Made by a program: the position numbers and the translations under genes. Below, one piece after another: positions 14,938 to 19,476 of a stretch of 19,476 bases of DNA. This DNA comes from CBDUXT01 sp965371245 (lineage in GTDB: Bacteria; Planctomycetota; Phycisphaerae; UBA1845), in NCBI GenBank assembly GCA_965371245.1, contig CBDUXT010000101.1, forward strand, positions 1 to 19,476. Reading direction: 5' to 3'. The notes below the pieces were generated by a model. The model did not search any database, was not told where the DNA came from, and saw only the letters and a list, made by a program, of their open reading frames with translations. The first letter of the stretch is position 1. Each line of letters starts with the position of its first letter.

Positions 14938-15828
14938 ATGCCGCCCGTATTCTCAAGCAATCCTCCGATTCCCTACAACGGCACGTGCCCGGTCGTAATG
15001 GGCGTGCTCAACGTGACGCCCGATTCGTTCAGTGACGGCGGTGAGTACACTTGTACGGACTTGGCGGTCCGCCGCGCGCTCGAGATGATCGACGAAGGCG
15101 CCGGCATCATCGATGTCGGACCGGAATCGACCAGACCCGGGTCGGCACCGGTCTGTGCGGCCGAACAAATCGAGCGATCGCTCCCGGTCGTTGCCGCTGT
15201 GCGCAAAACCAATACGCAAATCGGCATCTCCATTGACACCTCTCTTGCATCTGTTGCAGCCGCAGCGATCCACGCCGGCGCGAACATGGTCAACGACGTG
15301 ACCGCGCTGCGGGCGGACCCGGATATGGCGCCTCTGGTGGCGTCACTGAGCGCCTCCGTCGTCCTCATGCACATGCGTGGAACACCGGCACAGATGCAAG
15401 CCGGCGGCGGACCCGTCTACGGTGACGTGGTCGGCGAGATCATCGAGTTTCTCGATGTGCGGCGACGGTTCGCCGTGGACGCCGGCATCGACCCGGCGCT
15501 CATTGTGCTCGACCCGGGCATCGGCTTTGGAAAGCGATCGGAGGACAACCTGCGGCTTCTAGCCAACCTCGATCGGGTCGTCGCCCTGGGTCAGCCGGTG
15601 CTGGTCGGCGCGTCACGCAAGTCGTTCATCGGAAACGTGCTCGCCGCGAACCACCCCGAGATGCAAGACCCCAGGATGCGCAAGAGCGGTTCACTCGCCT
15701 GCGCCGTGATCGCCGCGGCGGCCGGCGCTTCGATCATTCGCGCGCACGACGTGGCCGCAACCGTCGATGCCCTTGAAGTAGCGTCCGCGGTGTGGAGTTG
15801 CCGCGGGCCGGCACAAGAGGAGCGTTAG
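14938..15828 (+). CDS. folP: Dihydropteroate synthase
   Basis: This 296-residue TIM-barrel enzyme joins p-aminobenzoate to dihydropterin pyrophosphate in folate synthesis and is the sulfonamide target. Visible motifs are VMGVLNVTPDSFSDGG (20-35), IDVGPESTRPGS (58-69; Pro62 replaces the usual Gly), SID at 98-100, ND at 119-120, LDPGIGFGK (191-199), GASRKSFIG (224-232) and RAHDV (268-272). All are in canonical order and the length is normal. The ATG at 14938 has only a weak ribosome site. Its stop codon overlaps the stop of the convergent egtD-like gene by 4 nt (15825-15828), so there is no room for a terminator between them. Confidence 0.96.
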   Translation: MPPVFSSNPPIPYNGTCPVVMGVLNVTPDSFSDGGEYTCTDLAVRRALEMIDEGAGIIDVGPESTRPGSAPVCAAEQIERSLPVVAAVRKTNTQIGISIDTSLASVAAAAIHAGANMVNDVTALRADPDMAPLVASLSASVVLMHMRGTPAQMQAGGGPVYGDVVGEIIEFLDVRRRFAVDAGIDPALIVLDPGIGFGKRSEDNLRLLANLDRVVALGQPVLVGASRKSFIGNVLAANHPEMQDPRMRKSGSLACAVIAAAAGASIIRAHDVAATVDALEVASAVWSCRGPAQEER

Positions 15829-16835
15829 GTCCGTGGATCACGGGGGCGCCGCGCGCGGCGTGACCGGACTGTCAGAAACTGAACGCTGAAGAGGCGCTGC
15901 GGGTCGGTCCACACCTTGCTCACCTCGAAACCGGCGACCCGTGCCAACGCGTCGATGTCGTCTCGGCTATACTTCTGCGAGTACTCGGTGACGATCTCTT
16001 CCCCCTTGTCGAAGGAGATTTGCGCCTCGCCGAGCGTCACGACCTGATCGCCCAGGCTGACCAGGCTGGACTCGATGCGACCGAGATCCTCGTTGTACTC
16101 GGATTTGTGCTGGAACTGATCGCACTGGAAATCGGCGCCGAGTTCGCGGTTGATTCGCGCCAGCAGGTTGAGGTTGAACGCGGCCGTCACACCGTCGGCG
16201 TCGTTGTACGCGGCCTCCAACCTTGCGCGATCCTTTTTCAAATCGGTGCCCAACAAGAGCCCCCCGCCGGGACCGCACAGCTTGGCAACCTGGGCGAGAC
16301 ACTTCCTGGCTTTGGTCGGCGGAAAGTTGCCGATCGTCGAGCCCGGAAAATAAACGACACGACGCGCCGACGGGTCGAGACCGTCGGGAAGCGTTAGAGG
16401 CTCCGTGAAGTCCGCACAGACGGGGCGCACGGGAATGTGGGGGTAGTCGATCGCCAGCGCCCGCGCCGCTGCCAGGAGGTGCCCTTTCGATATATCGACA
16501 GGAACGTAGGCGACGAGCGCTCCGAGACGGTCGAGCAAGAGGCGCGTCTTCAGGCTGCTACCGCTCCCAAACTCAAAAAGGACGCTCTGCACTCCAATCA
16601 GAGACGCCATCTCCGAAGCATTTGCCTCGGTGATCGCCAGCTCGGTTCGCGTCAGGTAGTACTCGTCCGTTTCGCAAATCTGATCGAACAATTCCGACCC
16701 GCGGCGGTCGTAGAAGTACATGCAGGACAGCCGCTTGCGGCCGTTCGTCAGCCCCTCCATGACATCGGCCAGGAAGCTGCCCGTGCTGGGATGAAGATCG
16801 AGAAGCTCAACAACGGGAAGGTCGTCAGGCGGCAT
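15825..16835 (-). CDS. egtD: EgtD-like histidine N-alpha-methyltransferase
   Basis: This 336-residue SAM-dependent methyltransferase of the EgtD family converts histidine to hercynine, the first step of ergothioneine synthesis. Residues equivalent to the known catalytic and binding positions of mycobacterial EgtD are present. They are Y42 in FYDRRGS, Y60 in DEYYLTRTE, N170 in FPGSTIGNF, Y210 in AYNDADGVTAAFN, and E284 and S286 in TEYSQKY. SAM binding is marked by FEFGSGSSLKT (87-97). The position equivalent to mycobacterial Met252 appears to be Ser256 (IESSLVS), a notable change in the substrate pocket. No EgtB is in the window. Upstream on the same strand is an OpuC/EgtU-like transporter, separated by a mobile element. 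Confidence 0.9.
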   Translation of the reverse strand: MPPDDLPVVELLDLHPSTGSFLADVMEGLTNGRKRLSCMYFYDRRGSELFDQICETDEYYLTRTELAITEANASEMASLIGVQSVLFEFGSGSSLKTRLLLDRLGALVAYVPVDISKGHLLAAARALAIDYPHIPVRPVCADFTEPLTLPDGLDPSARRVVYFPGSTIGNFPPTKARKCLAQVAKLCGPGGGLLLGTDLKKDRARLEAAYNDADGVTAAFNLNLLARINRELGADFQCDQFQHKSEYNEDLGRIESSLVSLGDQVVTLGEAQISFDKGEEIVTEYSQKYSRDDIDALARVAGFEVSKVWTDPQRLFSVQFLTVRSRRARRPRDPRT

Positions 16836-16949
16836 GCAAGGCTCACATCATAGCCAACGAGGAAGTAAGAGCGTCCGTAGGGACAAACCGCGTACGCTAA
16901 CATCTCTTGCGCAGCCCGTCCAGTCGCCGGACAGCGGGCGTCACAGGCA

Positions 16950-17131
16950 GGGTGCATGACCGAATCGGCGGGCACTTTTCAGAGCACAGGGCGCGAGCCC
17001 TGTGACCGGTCTGGTATCGTAGAAGCCCCGCGCTCGTTCGCATCGTGTCCGTGGGCTCGCGCCCGCGGCTCTGACGCGGCGTGGCGCCGTCAAGATGGCG
17101 TTGCACGGTCCGCCAAAACCGTCACGCACCC
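16950..17131 (-). mobile_element. 182-bp MITE-like element, copy II, with 9-bp target duplication
   Basis: This inverted copy matches the element at 14297-14478 at 166 of 182 positions without gaps. Its ends are GGGTGCATGAC (16950-16960) and GTCACGCACCC (17121-17131). The flanking 9-mers TCACAGGCA (16941-16949) and TCACAGGCG (17132-17140) agree at 8 of 9 positions. Two inverted 28-nt REP-like units lie at 16979-17006 (plus) and 17047-17074 (minus). The first stem, CACAGGGC/GCCCTGTG with a GCGA loop, is perfect. The second keeps one mismatch that pairs as G-U when the plus strand is transcribed. It sits between the transporter genes and egtD. Confidence 0.9.
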
Positions 17132-17173
17132 TCACAGGCGTGTGCGACTCGGCGCAGCGTAGCCCGAGCTTCT

Positions 17174-18679
17174 CTATTCCGTAGGTTTCAGACGGAGGCC
17201 CTTGGGTACCAGTAGCCGGTCGGCCGCGTCGAACAGACCCTGAACCACGATCGCCAGCGCGGCGGCGGGCACGGCGCCGGCCAGAATCAAGCCCACGTCG
17301 TTGAGCCGGATGCCCGAGAAGATGAGCTGCCCATAACCACCGGCGGCAATGAATCCGCCAAGCGTGGCCGTCCCCACGTTGATGACGGCCGACGTCTTGA
17401 TGCCCGCCAGGATCGATCGCGATGCCATGGGCAGCTCGATGCCCCACAGCATAGCACCGGACGGCAAGCCCAGTGCCTCGGCCGACTCACGCATCGAACG
17501 CGGAATCCCGCTGAGCCCGGTGAACGTGTTTCGAACAATCGGCAACAGGCTGTACAGGAACAGCGCCATGACGGCCGGGGTCACGCCAAGGCCGAACAAA
17601 GGAATCATGAACGCCAACAGCGCGATGGACGGGATGGTCTGGATGATGCCCACCGTCACGAGTATGACCTGCCCCAACCGCGCGCGGCGCGCCGAGACGA
17701 TGCCCAACGGAACGGAGACGGCGATGGCGGCGGCAAGGGAAATCACCACGAGCAACAGGTGCTCCGCGGTGCGGCGGGCGATGCGTTGGGTCATCGTCTC
17801 CACCTCAACTTGCACCGGTGCGCCGAAGGTCGCCTCGACAAACGCGGCCGCCACCTGCGCTTCGGGGACTCGATCGAGCTTGGCGCGAGTGTTCATGGCG
17901 ATCATGTCGGCCTCGCTGATGCGGCCCTCGAGTCGGAGCATGGCATCGACCATGGCCGGGCTACGCGATGGAAGGTCGTCGCGAAAAAGAAGGACGGCGT
18001 GGTAGTCCGGGAAATGACCGAGGTCATCCGTGAGCGACCGCAGGTTGTAGTACTTGATCTCCGCATCGGTGGAATAGAGGTCGATCACGTCGATCTCGTC
18101 GTTATCCAGTCCACGATAGGCGAGGTCGTGCTCGAGCCCGCGAACCTGGCGATGGACCAACCCGTATCGGCGTTGCAGCCCCGGCCAGCCGTCCGCGCGA
18201 TCCATGAACTCGTTGCTGAACCCCAATCGAAGCGCGGGGTGTCGGCGAAGATCGGAGATGCAGCGGATGCCCAGTTCGGTCGCGCGGGCCTCCCTCATGC
18301 CCAAAATGTAGGTGTTGTTGAACCCCAACGGGCGACTCATCCGGATGCCTTTTGTGCGCAACGCTTGACGAATCGCATCCTCATCGGCGAGAGCCTGCCC
18401 GGCGAAGATTTCCGCGGTGAGGGTGCCCGTGTACTCGGGGTAGACGTCGATCTCACCCGAGAGAAGCGCCGCGAACGCGACCTGCGTGCCAATCAGTTGG
18501 CGTTTGTACGCCGGCGCCCCACCGGCGCTTTGCACGACGATCCCGACGATCTCACCGAGGATGACGGACTCGGTGAAAGCCTTTGAGCCGACGGTGACGA
18601 CGGGACGGGGCGGCCCGGCGTCAGCGACCGTCACCGGGGCGAAACCAGCGAAGACGATGGCCAACACACGCGCGATCAA
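17174..18679 (-). CDS. OpuC/EgtU-like ABC transporter: substrate-binding domain fused to permease
   Basis: This 501-residue fusion has a signal-like hydrophobic N-terminus. A substrate-binding domain of the quaternary-ammonium (OpuC/OsmF/ProX) type covers about 28-290, and a permease with about five helices covers about 300-490. In the binding domain, VGSKAFTES (30-38), GEIDVYPEYTGT (75-86), GFNNTY (119-124) and DLYSTDAEI (200-208) are typical. In the permease, ESAEALGLPSGAMLWGIELP (398-417) is the ATPase-contacting EAA loop. The order is binding domain first, the reverse of the permease-first layout in EgtU and OpuA. The TTG start (18679) overlaps the ATPase stop by 4 nt. The substrate could be glycine betaine or choline, or, given egtD downstream, hercynine or ergothioneine. 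Confidence 0.88.
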   Translation of the reverse strand: MIARVLAIVFAGFAPVTVADAGPPRPVVTVGSKAFTESVILGEIVGIVVQSAGGAPAYKRQLIGTQVAFAALLSGEIDVYPEYTGTLTAEIFAGQALADEDAIRQALRTKGIRMSRPLGFNNTYILGMREARATELGIRCISDLRRHPALRLGFSNEFMDRADGWPGLQRRYGLVHRQVRGLEHDLAYRGLDNDEIDVIDLYSTDAEIKYYNLRSLTDDLGHFPDYHAVLLFRDDLPSRSPAMVDAMLRLEGRISEADMIAMNTRAKLDRVPEAQVAAAFVEATFGAPVQVEVETMTQRIARRTAEHLLLVVISLAAAIAVSVPLGIVSARRARLGQVILVTVGIIQTIPSIALLAFMIPLFGLGVTPAVMALFLYSLLPIVRNTFTGLSGIPRSMRESAEALGLPSGAMLWGIELPMASRSILAGIKTSAVINVGTATLGGFIAAGGYGQLIFSGIRLNDVGLILAGAVPAAALAIVVQGLFDAADRLLVPKGLRLKPTE

Positions 18680-19470
18680 GAGGTCTGCCCCCCCTCGACT
18701 ACCAGCGGACGCCTCTGGGCGTTGACGAAGCGTGTCACGAACTCGTCGGCCGGGGTCTTGACCAGATCGCCCATGGTGCCCTTCTGGACGATCCGCCCGT
18801 CGCGTAGCAACACGATCACGTCACCGAAAAAGCCCGCCTCGCCCAGGTCGTGCGTAACCAGAACCACCGTCTTTTGCAACGTACGGAAGATGCGGCGCAG
18901 GTCGGATTGCAGATCGGCGCGGATCATCGGGTCGAGTGCCCCCAGCGGCTCGTCCAGGAGCAACACCTTTGGATCGAGCATCAGGGCGCGCATCAGGCTG
19001 ACTCGTTGGCGTTGCCCGCCGGAAAGCTGAACCGGGTATCGGTCGAGTCCGTCGTGCGGGAACCGTGTTAGCTCGCAGAGTTCGTCCACGCGGGCGCCGA
19101 TGCGAGCCCGCGACCATCGAAGATACCGGGCCATCAAGGTGACGTTTTGTCGCGCGGTGAGATGCGGAAACAGCCCGCCGTCTTGAATCATGTACCCCAT
19201 TTTCCGCCGCAGAAGCACGACGTCGCCCGACGACAACGGTTCTCCTTCAAAGCAAACAGTACCACGGTCCGGACGAAGCAGGCCCACCATCAGTCGTAGC
19301 AACGTCGACTTACCGCATCCGCTCGGTCCGATCAGCACGGTCGTCTCGCCGTCGGGAATACCAAGATCGAGCGCCCGCAACGCCCGGTGACGACCGAACT
19401 GCTTGCTCACCGCGGCAAGTGCAAACACGAGCCTTGTTGGGACAGACTGGAGGGCGGAGGGTTCCAACAT
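18676..19470 (-). CDS. ABC transporter ATPase, OpuCA/ProV/EgtV-like
   Basis: This 264-residue ATPase energises the fusion transporter encoded by the next gene. All motifs are intact: Walker A GPSGCGKST (48-56), the Q-loop at Gln96 (IQDGGLFPHLT), signature LSGGQRQR (149-156), Walker B VLLLDEP (169-175) and the switch His207 (THD). The IQDGGLFPHLT stretch resembles betaine-family ATPases. The C-terminal CBS domains that many ProV/OpuCA proteins carry are absent, so ionic-strength gating through CBS is not expected. The ATG at 19470 lies 6 bp from the window edge, so an earlier start outside cannot be excluded. Its stop overlaps the start of the fusion gene (TTGA, 18676-18679). Confidence 0.93.
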   Translation of the reverse strand: MLEPSALQSVPTRLVFALAAVSKQFGRHRALRALDLGIPDGETTVLIGPSGCGKSTLLRLMVGLLRPDRGTVCFEGEPLSSGDVVLLRRKMGYMIQDGGLFPHLTARQNVTLMARYLRWSRARIGARVDELCELTRFPHDGLDRYPVQLSGGQRQRVSLMRALMLDPKVLLLDEPLGALDPMIRADLQSDLRRIFRTLQKTVVLVTHDLGEAGFFGDVIVLLRDGRIVQKGTMGDLVKTPADEFVTRFVNAQRRPLVVEGGQTS

Positions 19471-19476
19471 AGGGAG

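Noticed and set aside
15825..15828. The folP/egtD stop-codon overlap as a possible frameshift or fusion.
   Set aside because: The genes are convergent, each with complete motifs and its own stop. The 4-nt tail-to-tail overlap is simple compaction.

Overview
The window is GC-rich bacterial chromosome with short, densely packed genes. The mix suggests a planctomycete or a close relative: a TPR membrane protein next to a CRTAC1-type (FG-GAP plus ASPIC/UnbV) protein, carboxypeptidase-regulatory-like lipoproteins, a split quinone operon, mostly weak Shine-Dalgarno sites and some TTG starts. No rRNA, tRNA, CRISPR or phage genes were seen, and the taxonomic call is inference.

Layout. Positions 53-4276 (minus) hold a tightly coupled quinone operon: UbiE/MenG methyltransferase, an unrecognised 6-TM plus TPR-like protein, UbiX and a UbiA-family prenyltransferase. 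A Mn-type superoxide dismutase follows (4564-5175, minus). Two divergent secreted or lipoprotein genes (5647-6279 minus, 6524-7954 plus) come next. A membrane TPR protein and a CRTAC1-like protein (8167-11646, plus) converge on an M1-like metallopeptidase (11798-14038, minus). Then come infA and folP (14642-15828, plus). folP overlaps an EgtD-like histidine methyltransferase tail to tail (15825-16835, minus). Upstream of egtD on the same strand lies an OpuC/EgtU-like ABC transporter, with a substrate-binding/permease fusion and an ATPase (17174-19470, minus).

The most notable structure is in the gaps between genes. A family of palindromic, TIR-bounded, non-autonomous mobile elements (MITE-like) occupies at least five sites. 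Two copies are exactly 182 bp, lie in opposite orientation, match at 166/182 positions without gaps, and are flanked by 9-bp target duplications (perfect for one, 8/9 for the other). A shorter 139-bp form abuts the stop codon of the TPR gene (7/9 duplication). A 159-bp form equals the 139-bp form plus a 20-bp insertion. A further partial copy sits directly beside one 182-bp copy. All carry one or two copies of a 28-nt REP-like hairpin unit (TCAGAGC-N3-GGGCGCGAGCCC-N3-GAC), mostly as inverted pairs as in BIMEs.

Functionally, the second point of interest is the co-directional EgtD and EgtU/OpuC-like transporter, now separated by one of these elements. This suggests a possible hercynine/ergothioneine uptake-plus-synthesis locus. 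The third is the uncharacterised membrane protein embedded in the quinone operon.
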